64,000 nt of DNA, taken from NCBI GenBank assembly GCA_035573855.1, contig DATLZU010000021.1:62001-126000 (forward strand), written 5' to 3'. Both the position numbers and the translations under genes were made by a program. The notes under the pieces are model-generated. The model saw nothing but the letters and a program-made list of their open reading frames with translations. It did no database searches and was not told the origin of the DNA. Of this stretch, positions 1-6,961 are shown piece by piece; position 1 is the stretch's first letter, and every line of letters starts with the position of its first letter. This DNA comes from DATLZU01 sp035573855 (lineage in GTDB: Bacteria > Nitrospirota > Nitrospiria > Nitrospirales > Nitrospiraceae).

Positions 1-299
1 TTGGTGAACAGGGTGACAAGGAATCCCGACGCCACGGCATGGTCGTAGAGCGTAAAGAAATCCGGACGCGCAAGCGGCTCCCCGCCGGTGAGGCACAATT
101 CCAAACAGCCCGCCTCGGCCAATTCGTCCATGATGCGGAGGATTTCCGGCGTCGTCAGTTCGTGCCGAATAGCGTCCGGCCGGTTGCAACAATCCGTGTA
201 ACACATGACGCACCGCAGGTTGCACCGGCAGGTGATCTCCCATTGGCAGGAATAGGGGTAGCGTTCGGGCAGCGTGTTCAGCGTTCTGACATCACGCAT
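1..299 (-). CDS. Radical SAM protein, N-terminal part (cut by window edge)
   Basis: The first 99 codons of a radical SAM enzyme read leftward from an ATG at 299 and run off the window. Near residue 25 there is a C-x3-C-x2-C motif (CNLRCVMC) followed by Tyr, which binds the 4Fe-4S cluster that cleaves S-adenosylmethionine, and a GGEP motif about 45 residues later, as in PqqE/SPASM-type peptide or cofactor maturases. The ATG overlaps the 3' end of the upstream PqqD-like gene by 8 bases, so the two are probably translated together. PqqD-like proteins present substrates to enzymes of this class, so a peptide substrate is plausible but is inference. The C-terminal part, where SPASM cysteines would lie, is not visible. 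Confidence 0.85.
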   Translation of the reverse strand, partial: MRDVRTLNTLPERYPYSCQWEITCRCNLRCVMCYTDCCNRPDAIRHELTTPEILRIMDELAEAGCLELCLTGGEPLARPDFFTLYDHAVASGFLVTLFT

Positions 300-591
300 C
301 GGCAGCGACAGAGCGCTCCTGAAGGGCGTTGATCGACAGCAGATCATCCACCAACGTCGCGAAGTCCTTCACGACTTGATCGGGTGCCGCAGCATACTCT
401 TCGCAGAAGTCCGCAACGATGTCCTGCACGGTTCGCACGCCGTCGATTCGTCGCCACAACGCGGCGCCTGTTTCGTTCAGGACATAGATGCATGGGGGGT
501 CGCTCAGTTTGCGACGGATGGGGACCAGGATGCATTCGCCCGCGACATCGCGTTGCACGAAGTCCGGGCTCTTGATGTAGACCTTTTTCAT
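292..591 (-). CDS. PqqD-family (RRE-like) protein
   Basis: A 99-residue protein starting MKKVYIKSPDFVQRDVAGE. The pattern of an early beta strand with 'R.V.GE..LVP', then 'YVLNETGAALWRRIDG..TV..I' and a C-terminal helix ending 'LLSINAL', is the PqqD/RRE fold, whose founder binds the leader of a precursor peptide and hands it to a radical SAM partner. The adjacent overlapping gene downstream is a radical SAM protein, which fits this role. An upstream in-frame TTG at 618 would add nine residues; the ATG at 591 was preferred because the conserved fold begins there, although no good Shine-Dalgarno sequence is visible for either. Confidence 0.75.
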   Translation of the reverse strand: MKKVYIKSPDFVQRDVAGECILVPIRRKLSDPPCIYVLNETGAALWRRIDGVRTVQDIVADFCEEYAAAPDQVVKDFATLVDDLLSINALQERSVAADA

Positions 592-640
592 GAGGGGAAG
601 GCGCGCTAAAGATAGCAAATCCGCTCAAAGCCCGCCAGTG

Positions 641-1459
641 CTATTTCTTCGCCACGACCGCAAACCCCCGTTTCCAGTCCAGCTCGCGGATGAGTACTCC
701 GGTTTCTTCCAGTTCCTGCCGGACTTCCTGTTCCGTCTGAAACGCATGGAGGAAATGGCCATGGGGGCACGTGTCGCCCGGTTGGTAGGCGGGATTCGCT
801 CCGGGCAGTCGGGCAAGCCGGCGGGCCAGGGCTTCGCGGAGACGGGTCATCCGCGCCTGCGGCTTCTGTTCGGTCAGGAAACTCAGCACCGCCAATCCCT
901 CGGGCGCCAGCACACGGAACAGGTCGTGAAGCCACATCTGCCGCTGGGCCTTGCCCGGGATGGCGCTGTACATGGCGCTCGCCAGCAGCGCAGCGTCAAA
1001 GCTCGTGGGACGAAAGGGGAGCGCGCGCAGGTCAGCCCGGACGAACTGAATGCTGTGCCCGAGGATCCGGGCCGCATAGGCCGCCGCGGCGAGCGCGGTC
1101 GCGTCGGTATCGATCCCGACCACGGATAGCCCCCGCCGGGCCATGGCGAAGGCCTCGCGGCCGAGCCCGGCTCCCAGCGCCAGCAGGCGACCGTGGGCAA
1201 GGGAGTGGCGATCTGCGACTTCTCGTTCCCAGGGCTCCAGTTCACAAAAATGGGGCTCGTCGACCGGGGCGGTGACGGTGGATGAATAGGACCGTTGGTA
1301 ATGTCGCTGGGTCAGGCGGGCTAACTCGTCAGGCGTCAGCAAGGCCGGCAGCAGTCCGTGGAGCAACAGGGCCAGCCGTTGTACCAATCCGCCGGTCCGT
1401 TCGAGGATGTGCGCGGCGAGCTGTATCAGAAGACCGAAAAGAGGCAAGGCATGCCTCAC
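641..1459 (-). CDS. Class I SAM-dependent methyltransferase
   Basis: A 272-residue protein with Rossmann motif I (LGAGLGRE, about residues 95-102), the acidic end of beta-2 (VVGID, about 113-117) and a motif IV-like DAALLAS stretch, as in class I methyltransferases. The N-terminal 60 residues are Leu-rich and may be helical. The start is the GTG at 1459 because its GTGA overlaps the TGA of the upstream glycosyltransferase by 4 bp, a common coupling arrangement in this window; a longer reading would run into that gene. The substrate is unknown. Lying between a glycosyltransferase and a PqqD/radical SAM pair suggests a shared modification pathway. Confidence 0.75.
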   Translation of the reverse strand: MRHALPLFGLLIQLAAHILERTGGLVQRLALLLHGLLPALLTPDELARLTQRHYQRSYSSTVTAPVDEPHFCELEPWEREVADRHSLAHGRLLALGAGLGREAFAMARRGLSVVGIDTDATALAAAAYAARILGHSIQFVRADLRALPFRPTSFDAALLASAMYSAIPGKAQRQMWLHDLFRVLAPEGLAVLSFLTEQKPQARMTRLREALARRLARLPGANPAYQPGDTCPHGHFLHAFQTEQEVRQELEETGVLIRELDWKRGFAVVAKK

Positions 1460-2538
1460 AGGTATTGGGTGAGGATCTCCGCCGCGTCGGCCGCTCCCAT
1501 CGGTTGTGGCGCCGGTGCTGGCGGTTCGGGGGCTGCGCACGCCGCGTCCAGGGCTTTTTCCCACCGGCCGGCCGAGAAGTCGTCCATGGGCAGTTCGGCC
1601 CCGCGCCCGTAGCGGTGCAGAAAATCCACCAACGGCCCTTCGTCGGGGAAATTGTAGCGCCGTACGTAGACCAGCGGCTTGCGATGCGTGACAGCTTCGA
1701 CGACCGTGCTGTAGCCCGGCTTGCTCACCACCAGATCGGTCGAAGCCAGAAGAATGTTGAACCGGAAAGGAAGTGGCGCGGCGGCATGAATTCGTGAGAC
1801 GGAGGCAGGCACGGATCCATCGAAAATAAAGCGATAGCCGGCCATCGCTTCCAACCGCTGAAATGGCAGCGAACTCAGCGGGACTCCGCCGAATCCCACC
1901 AGCACCAGCCGTTCCTCTGAAGAGGCTCCAACGGCTTGCCGGAGTGCCGCCGGCTTCGGCTCCGAAGCCTGGGCGATCGGACCGATGTCCACGATCCGAC
2001 GGAAGGCATCCATAGGCAAGCCAGGCATGGCGCGCAGCAGCACATCAGCCGCTGCATACGCACGGCGGATCCGGTCGATGAGGGTTTGATGTTCCTCGCT
2101 GTTCCGGTCCGCGAATTTGGCCAGCACCAGGTCCCAACTCAGAGAGCCGAGCGCCACGGTCGGCACTCCGGCCTGTGCGCCAGCTGCAGTGGCCAGGTAA
2201 GAGATATCGGAAAGGACCAGGTGCGGCCTGGCGGCGCGGATTGCGCGGACTTCCGCGTCGAGCTTCGCGTCCCATGAGCGGTGAAACCGGCCATGCTCGC
2301 TCCACGTAGCGGCCGCGTCGATTTTGAGGGGACCGTGTTGCACGCACCCGATGTCCTGTTCAGCCGGGCGCAACTCCCAGTCGAGATGGAGGCGGCCTTC
2401 GAAAAACGATGCGGGAACCGTCGTGCGGAGGATAGCGGATAGGCGTGGGACTCGTCGGGCCAGTTCATTGAGAACGGGAAGCACCTGGGCGGCGTGCCCA
2501 TAGCCATGTCCGGAGATCGAACACCAGATGAGCGGCAT
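1456..2538 (-). CDS. GT-B fold glycosyltransferase-like protein
   Basis: A 360-residue protein. The N-terminal SGHGYGHAAQ motif (residues 9-18) is the Gly-rich loop of GT28/MurG-like and related sugar-binding GT-B proteins, and SKPGYSTVVEA (272-282) followed by 'RKPLVYV' is the C-domain nucleotide-sugar site. The same architecture occurs as the N-terminal domain of L-arabinokinase-like proteins, so the precise donor and acceptor cannot be named. The last 30 residues are Ala/Pro-rich. It is translationally coupled to the methyltransferase downstream and lies 45 bp after a small conserved protein. Cytoplasmic or peripheral membrane location is expected because no signal peptide is seen. Confidence 0.75.
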   Translation of the reverse strand: MPLIWCSISGHGYGHAAQVLPVLNELARRVPRLSAILRTTVPASFFEGRLHLDWELRPAEQDIGCVQHGPLKIDAAATWSEHGRFHRSWDAKLDAEVRAIRAARPHLVLSDISYLATAAGAQAGVPTVALGSLSWDLVLAKFADRNSEEHQTLIDRIRRAYAAADVLLRAMPGLPMDAFRRIVDIGPIAQASEPKPAALRQAVGASSEERLVLVGFGGVPLSSLPFQRLEAMAGYRFIFDGSVPASVSRIHAAAPLPFRFNILLASTDLVVSKPGYSTVVEAVTHRKPLVYVRRYNFPDEGPLVDFLHRYGRGAELPMDDFSAGRWEKALDAACAAPEPPAPAPQPMGAADAAEILTQYL

Positions 2539-2583
2539 GAATTCCCGCCTGAAACGCGAAAGGTTTGCCTGACGCCTAGCGGA

Positions 2584-2784
2584 TTAGTCGCCTGATCCGA
2601 GATGCTCGATCGGCGCGATGTTGTACTGCAGTTCCAAATCGAACTCCTCGATCAACGCGTTGGCGGCTTCGCGGCCAAGGTCTCCGCGGACCTCTTTGAT
2701 CACCAGGTCGATCGCCATGCCGGCGTGCGGGCCGAACTGGCTGATCGCCGCCTCGATGCGTTGACGCGCCTCTTCCTGGGTCAT
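2584..2784 (-). CDS. Small conserved hypothetical protein, 66 aa
   Basis: A short acidic protein starting MTQEEARQRIEAAISQFGPHAG and ending NIAPIEHLGSGD. A GGAG Shine-Dalgarno sequence lies 8 bp before the ATG. It appears mostly helical with no signal peptide, membrane segment or cysteine. It is the promoter-proximal gene of the glycosyltransferase-methyltransferase-PqqD-radical SAM set (45 bp gap), so it could be a partner or substrate of that set, but nothing in its sequence shows this. I do not recognise a named family. Confidence 0.6.
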   Translation of the reverse strand: MTQEEARQRIEAAISQFGPHAGMAIDLVIKEVRGDLGREAANALIEEFDLELQYNIAPIEHLGSGD

Positions 2785-2911
2785 GGCGGAGTCTCCGTTC
2801 GCCTGTGACTTGAGTCCATCGCCGGCAACAGGTTGTGTGCCTCGCGGTTGGACCGCCCGAACCGCGCGGCATCATACCACTGGCGGGGAGGAGAGGAAAG
2901 TTCATCTCGGC

Positions 2912-3808
2912 TCAACCGGTGACAGAGCTGCGACCACCGTGTTTTAATCGAGCGATCAGTCCCGCCAGCCGTTCCGAGTCGGCTGTCAACTGCGGGAAGG
3001 CGAGGCGGGTGTCGAGCACGATGACGCGTTCCAGGCAGCGGATCGCAGAGACTTGATCGCCGGTGGCTTCGTACAGGTCGGCCAGTTGTCGGAGGGCCGC
3101 GGCTTCGCCATGGGGATTGCCCAGCTTCACGAAGTGCTCCGCCGCGTTGTTGAAGCATGTTTCCGCCTGCGGAAACCGCTCAGCTTCCAGATAGGTCTTG
3201 CCGAGTTGGCTGTAGGTGACGGCCAGTCCTTCTTCGTTGCCGATCAGGCGGTGGAACTCCAGCGCCTGCTTAAACGCTTCGATGGCGTCGTCGATTCGCC
3301 CTTCCGCGGCCTCCAGCAGCGCCACGTTGGACAACAGGATTCCCAGCGCGCGGTGGTCCCCAAGTGGACGGAGCACGTCGAGCGCTTCGAGGTAGTAGGG
3401 ACGGGCGCGCTCCGGATGTCCCGAGTCCATCTGAAGATTGCCGAGGTTGACCAACGTCTGGCCGATGGCGTTCCAATCTTGTTGACGACGCTGGATGGCC
3501 AGCACTTCCCGGTAGCACTGCTCCGCGGCGGCAAAGTCTTTCAACATGGCGCAGACATTGCCGAGGTTGCCCAGCGAATCGGAAAGTTCGCGTTCCGTGC
3601 CTAGTCGGCGATCGTCCTGGACGGCCTGTTCATAGCAGCGGCGAGCCTGGGCGAGGTCGCCGCGGTGAAGGAAGATGCGCGCCCGGTGTTTATCGGCTTC
3701 CGCCATGGTGGCTGGCACTTGAGTCGCCCGTGGCAGGCTGGTATCTTGAGCGCCCAGCGCCGGGGATGCAAGGTCCTCGTGTGGGAATTGGATCGCGGAG
3801 GTCGTCAT
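2912..3808 (-). CDS. Tetratricopeptide repeat protein
   Basis: About 298 residues. From residue 35 onward the protein consists of at least five 40-residue TPR units of the long type typical of kinesin-light-chain/LGN-like repeats, with recurrent 'A..CY..ALDV...LGD..A...LLSNVALLE...G..D.AI..F..AL'. TPR arrays are protein-protein interaction scaffolds; no catalytic domain is present. The first 35 residues are Ala/Pro/Ser-rich and not repeat-like, and starting at 3808 would make the ATG abut the divergent cupin start. An ATG at 3706 (MAEADKHRAR) would leave about 100 bp for a divergent promoter and is a serious alternative start. Confidence 0.75.
   Translation of the reverse strand: MTTSAIQFPHEDLASPALGAQDTSLPRATQVPATMAEADKHRARIFLHRGDLAQARRCYEQAVQDDRRLGTERELSDSLGNLGNVCAMLKDFAAAEQCYREVLAIQRRQQDWNAIGQTLVNLGNLQMDSGHPERARPYYLEALDVLRPLGDHRALGILLSNVALLEAAEGRIDDAIEAFKQALEFHRLIGNEEGLAVTYSQLGKTYLEAERFPQAETCFNNAAEHFVKLGNPHGEAAALRQLADLYEATGDQVSAIRCLERVIVLDTRLAFPQLTADSERLAGLIARLKHGGRSSVTG
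3719..3747 (+). promoter_or_regulatory. Possible sigma70-type promoter for the cupin gene
   Basis: TTGAGT and TATCTT separated by 17 bp, four of six matches in each box, about 60 bp before the cupin ATG. This only makes sense if the divergent TPR gene starts further in, at 3706. Weak evidence. Confidence 0.3.
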
Positions 3809-4157
3809 GGTCATCAAACACTACGCGGACGTCAAACCGAACGCCTATGCCGACGTGCCTGAGGGAGTCGAGATGCGCGAGATGATCACGGAGCGGGATG
3901 GAGCCCCGCGTTTTGCCATGCGGGTGTTCGACGTGAAACCGGGCGCCGGTACTCCGCTCCACACGCATGAATGGGAACACGAGGTCTATATCCTGAAGGG
4001 AACGGGGAAGGTCCGCACGGAAAACGGGGATACGCCGTTCGCTCCCGGGGATTCGGTCTACATTGCCCCCAACGAGAAACACTGTTTCATCGCCGACCCC
4101 ACTGCTCCGGTGCAGTTCATTTGCGTGATTCCGGCGAAGAACCAGTGCCGACTCTAG
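3807..4157 (+). CDS. Cupin-domain protein
   Basis: A 116-residue single-domain cupin. Motif 1 is visible as THEWEHEVYILKGTG preceded by HTH, supplying the metal-binding His, His and Glu, and motif 2 as PGDSVYIAPNEKHCF with the fourth ligand His. Proteins of this size are usually metal-binding dioxygenases, isomerases or small-molecule sensors; the substrate cannot be told. A GGAGG Shine-Dalgarno sequence 5 bp before the ATG fixes the start. The stop codon TAG overlaps the first base of the palindromic repeat element that follows, which could act as its transcript end. Confidence 0.8.
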   Translation: MVIKHYADVKPNAYADVPEGVEMREMITERDGAPRFAMRVFDVKPGAGTPLHTHEWEHEVYILKGTGKVRTENGDTPFAPGDSVYIAPNEKHCFIADPTAPVQFICVIPAKNQCRL

Positions 4158-4282
4158 CAGGATGCTGAAAAAGTCCGCCAGCTTTGTTCTCGCATCGCTC
4201 AGAGGCTCAACGTACGGCAACGAGTATGCCTCGCCTCTTCGCTCGCTGCGGCCGCGCTGGACGGCCTTTTTGAGCATCCTGC
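4157..4282 (+). repeat. MITE/REP-like palindromic element
   Basis: A 126-bp element bounded by GCAGGATGCT and its exact inverse AGCATCCTGC. The terminal repeats extend imperfectly to about 25 bp: GATGCTGAAAAAGTCCGCCAGC on the left pairs with GCTGGACGGCCTTTTTGAGCATC on the right. The interior also has partly complementary CGCTCAGAGGC / GCCTCTTCGCT segments, so the transcript would fold into a long hairpin. No open reading frame of a transposase is present. From memory, very similar elements are scattered through Nitrospira genomes; that is recollection, not a search result. Only one copy is in this window. Confidence 0.7.
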
Positions 4283-4367
4283 GCGGCATCTTCTCCTTGT
4301 CTGAGACCTGTGTGCCTGTGACACCTCCAGGGGGCGAAACGAGTTTTTCCGCAGCCTGCTAAAGGGG

Positions 4368-4452
4368 GTCAATAGTCAATCGTCAACCGTCAATCGCATG
4401 AACGACCGAGCCGTTGACCTCACGGTTGACACATGACGTTTGACGGGTGACG
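4368..4452. repeat. Inverted pair of 7-nt periodic arrays
   Basis: Four perfect heptads GTCAATA, GTCAATC, GTCAACC, GTCAATC occupy 4368-4395. After a 31-bp spacer the inverse core TGAC recurs at 4427, 4434, 4441 and 4448, again exactly 7 bp apart. The two halves can base-pair. Intergenic between the palindromic element and a small zinc-ribbon ORF. Confidence 0.75.
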
Positions 4453-4463
4453 GTATTTGAGGA

Positions 4464-4631
4464 ATGGCTCAGACAACGTGTCAGCGCTGCGGCGGTCAGT
4501 ATGTCTATCATTGCTGCGACGGGCCCGTGAGCATGCCCTGTCCCCATTGCGGCTTTGATGAAGCGCACGAGGATTGTGCACCGACGACCGATCAGTCCCC
4601 GCCTTTCAATATGTCCTCGTCGTCATCGTGA
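4464..4631 (+). CDS. Very small zinc-ribbon-like protein, 55 aa
   Basis: An ORF of 55 codons, MAQTTCQRCGGQYVYHCC..., with C-x2-C pairs at residues 6/9 and 26/29 (CPHC) and a CC pair at 17-18, the spacing of a zinc ribbon. It ends in five serines. The GAGGA before the ATG is very close to the start, and the 3' end overlaps the convergent hypothetical gene by 40 bp, so expression is unproven; the cysteine pattern is the main support. Confidence 0.5.
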   Translation: MAQTTCQRCGGQYVYHCCDGPVSMPCPHCGFDEAHEDCAPTTDQSPPFNMSSSSS

Positions 4632-5032
4632 CCGTCCTCCTCGTCTTCCGCCTTCAGTCCGAGTCCGCGCCGAAACGCGGCGCGAAGTTCCAGGATCTGC
4701 TCCAGGTCGAGCAGGTCCTCGGCGGAGCGGCACTCCGCGTTCTGGATGAATCGCTCGCAGAGGTCAAGGCCGGTTTTGAAGTGCAAGGGAATGGTTTCTT
4801 CCGTTACCTGCTGCCAGGTGATGTAGATGCAGAACGCTTGAAAGGCTTTCGCCTCCGGATGGCGGGTCCCGATGCGCTGCAACGTCCAGTAGGCCTCCGT
4901 AGCGGCTACGCCGGTGGTGGAGGAGAACCGCGCCTCGGCCCGCTTGGCCTCCTCCCGATCGCTCTCCAGTTCACCGGCTACTTTGGCCCGCGTAAAGGCG
5001 CGTTGCGCGGCAATCGCTGGATCGAATCGCAT
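4592..5032 (-). CDS. Hypothetical protein, acidic C-terminus
   Basis: A 146-residue protein starting MRFDPAIAAQRAFTRAKVAGE. A GGGGG stretch just before the ATG at 5032 supports this start over an upstream in-frame codon at 5062. The body is predicted helical with Ala/Glu/Arg-rich segments; the last 20 residues are strongly acidic (EDEEDGHDDDED). No signal peptide, membrane segment or catalytic motif is visible and I do not recognise the family. It stands alone, convergent with the small zinc-ribbon ORF. Confidence 0.65.
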   Translation of the reverse strand: MRFDPAIAAQRAFTRAKVAGELESDREEAKRAEARFSSTTGVAATEAYWTLQRIGTRHPEAKAFQAFCIYITWQQVTEETIPLHFKTGLDLCERFIQNAECRSAEDLLDLEQILELRAAFRRGLGLKAEDEEDGHDDDEDILKGGD

Positions 5033-5172
5033 AAGCCCCCTGCCCGGTGACGGCGGAAGCATACTGGGCCATTTCGTGCGACGTCAATCGTGGCGCGACT
5101 TGCGCGTTTACTTTCCGCGAGTGACCTGGTTAGACTGAAGTGATTTTGGAACGTCGGACGCTATTTCGCACG

Positions 5173-6918
5173 ATGGAAGCCTCCAAGCTGGGATCGGTTG
5201 CTGTCGATCCGATCGAACATGTTATTCACTACCATCAGGCGACCAAGCATCATTTTTCCCGCTATGCCCGCTCGTTGGGCTACCTGGACTGGGCCAACCA
5301 GCCCGATCCCTTCCGACGCTTTCAGGGCGCGCCACTGATGCCGCTGCCCATTCTGCAACCGGAGGAAGAACCGCTGAGTCCTCCTTACGAGGCGCTTTAC
5401 CGTCACGGCGCCGTGGAGAGCTGGCCATTGTCGATCCGCACGCTCTCACGGTTTTTAGAGTATGCGCTGGCGCTCTCGGCGTGGAAGCAGGCGGGGGACG
5501 TGCGCTGGGCGCTGCGCAGCAATCCTTCGAGCGGCAACCTGCATCCGACGGAGGGCTACCTCCTCTTACCTGCCGTATCGGGCTTGGCGGCGATGCCGGC
5601 TCTCTACCACTATGCGCCGAAAGAACACGGACTGGAGCTGCGGGCGGTCTGTCCGGACGGGACGTTCGAGCGGCTGATGGCACCGTTTCCGCCTCATGCC
5701 TTCCTGTTCGGCCTGACCTCGGTCTTCTGGCGGGAGGCATGGAAATACGGGGAACGGGCTTTTCGCTACTGCCAGCACGATGCGGGGCATGCGATCGGCA
5801 CGGCGCGCCTCGCCGCGGCGTCGCTGGGCTGGCGGATGGCACTGTTGGACGGCCTGTCGAGCGATCTGCTGGCGGAGCTGTTCGGCGTCAATCGAGCGGA
5901 GGACTTTCGCGACGCGGAGCGCGAACATCCGGAATGCGCGGCGGTGGTCTGGTCCGATCATGCGGTCAGGGGTCAGGAATCGGGAGCAGGAGAGAACCGA
6001 ATCGAGATTCCGATGTTCCTTGATGCGGCGGCGGTGAAAGCCTTGGCTGCCGGGCAGTGGTATGGGAAAGCCAACCGATTGAGCCGGGAGCATGCGGTCC
6101 ATTGGGACATCATCGACGAGGTGGCCGAAGCGTCGTGGAAAACGCAGACGGATCAATGTACCGTTCCGTTACGCAATTCATCTGTGCCGGCAACCCCTGA
6201 CCCCTTATCCTCCACCGCTCGCAGTCCCTCTGCGGGCCAATTGATTCGGCGGCGACGCAGCGCCGTCGCGTTCGACGGCAAGACCTCCATCTCGGCCGCC
6301 GCGTTCTTCAACATGCTGCGCCGCGTCATGCCGCATGCCGACCTTCCACAACCGGATCGTCCCGTGCCTTGGGATGTGTGGCCGTGGGCGCCGGCCGTGC
6401 ATTTGGCTCTGTTCGTTCATCGGGTCGATGGGCTGGAGCCGGGACTGTATGTGCTGGTGCGCGATCCGCAACAACTGCCGGCGTTGCAGCGCGCGATGAA
6501 TCCGGAATTCGGCTGGGCGCCGGCGCCGGGGAGTCCTGCCGACCTGCCGTTCTTTTGGTTACTGGAAGGCGACGCGCGGCGCGTGGCGACGCAAGTGAGT
6601 TGTCATCAGGATATCGCGGGAGACAGTGCGTTTTCGCTCGGCATGATCGCCGAGTTCGAGAGCAACCTCCGCCGGCACGGCTCTTGGTTCTATCCGCGGT
6701 TGTTCTGGGAATGCGGTCTGCTGGGACAGGTGCTTTATCTGGAAGCGGAAGCGGCCGGCGTGCGGGCGACCGGCATCGGATGTTTCTTCGACGATCCCAT
6801 GCATGAGCTCCTGGGTATCAACGACTTAAGTTTTCAATCGTTGTATCACTTCACCGTCGGTGGGCCGGTGGATGATCCGCGACTACTGACGTTGCCGCCG
6901 TACGGGGAGAGACGATAG
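5173..6918 (+). CDS. SagB-type dehydrogenase with two nitroreductase-like domains
   Basis: A 581-residue flavoprotein-like protein made of two nitroreductase-fold halves. The N-terminal half has the SagB signature RSNPSSGNLHPTEGY (about residues 115-129), which binds FMN in this family. The C-terminal half begins near residue 355 (RRRRSAVAFDGKTSISAAAFFNML) and ends 'GIGCFFDDPMHELLGI...HFTVGG'. SagB enzymes oxidise azolines in peptide natural products, but many tandem-domain members are of unknown function and no cyclodehydratase gene is near. The linker region (codons over 5964-6220) carries heptad-periodic DNA. Start uncertain: an ATG at 5173 was chosen because homology begins soon after; a GTG at 5140 would add 11 residues, and neither has a clear ribosome site. 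Confidence 0.8.
   Translation: MEASKLGSVAVDPIEHVIHYHQATKHHFSRYARSLGYLDWANQPDPFRRFQGAPLMPLPILQPEEEPLSPPYEALYRHGAVESWPLSIRTLSRFLEYALALSAWKQAGDVRWALRSNPSSGNLHPTEGYLLLPAVSGLAAMPALYHYAPKEHGLELRAVCPDGTFERLMAPFPPHAFLFGLTSVFWREAWKYGERAFRYCQHDAGHAIGTARLAAASLGWRMALLDGLSSDLLAELFGVNRAEDFRDAEREHPECAAVVWSDHAVRGQESGAGENRIEIPMFLDAAAVKALAAGQWYGKANRLSREHAVHWDIIDEVAEASWKTQTDQCTVPLRNSSVPATPDPLSSTARSPSAGQLIRRRRSAVAFDGKTSISAAAFFNMLRRVMPHADLPQPDRPVPWDVWPWAPAVHLALFVHRVDGLEPGLYVLVRDPQQLPALQRAMNPEFGWAPAPGSPADLPFFWLLEGDARRVATQVSCHQDIAGDSAFSLGMIAEFESNLRRHGSWFYPRLFWECGLLGQVLYLEAEAAGVRATGIGCFFDDPMHELLGINDLSFQSLYHFTVGGPVDDPRLLTLPPYGERR
5964..6220. repeat. Two opposed heptad arrays inside the SagB-type gene
   Basis: At 5964-5991 the coding strand reads GGTCAGG, GGTCAGG, AATCGGG, AGCAGGA. 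At 6193-6220 it reads ACCCCTG, ACCCCTT, ATCCTCC, ACCGCTC, which is the same class in the opposite orientation. They encode the low-complexity stretches VRGQESGAGEN and ATPDPLSSTARS that flank the region between the two nitroreductase halves. The reading frame is kept open through both. Confidence 0.6.
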
Positions 6919-6946
6919 GCGCTGGGCAATTGCCCAGCGCCTATCG
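6913..6946. promoter_or_regulatory. 34-bp perfect palindrome between two genes
   Basis: The arms are CGATAGGCGCTGGGCAA and its exact complement TTGCCCAGCGCCTATCG with no spacer. It contains the TAG stop of the SagB-type gene (6916-6918) and ends 16 bp before the next ATG at 6962. In RNA it would form a very stable hairpin; in DNA it could be a two-fold operator. There is no T-tract, so a classical intrinsic terminator is unlikely. Confidence 0.6.
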
Positions 6947-6961
6947 CCGGACTGAAAGCGC

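Noticed and set aside
4368..4452. CRISPR array
   Set aside because: Units are 7 bp without spacers and no cas genes are present anywhere in the window.
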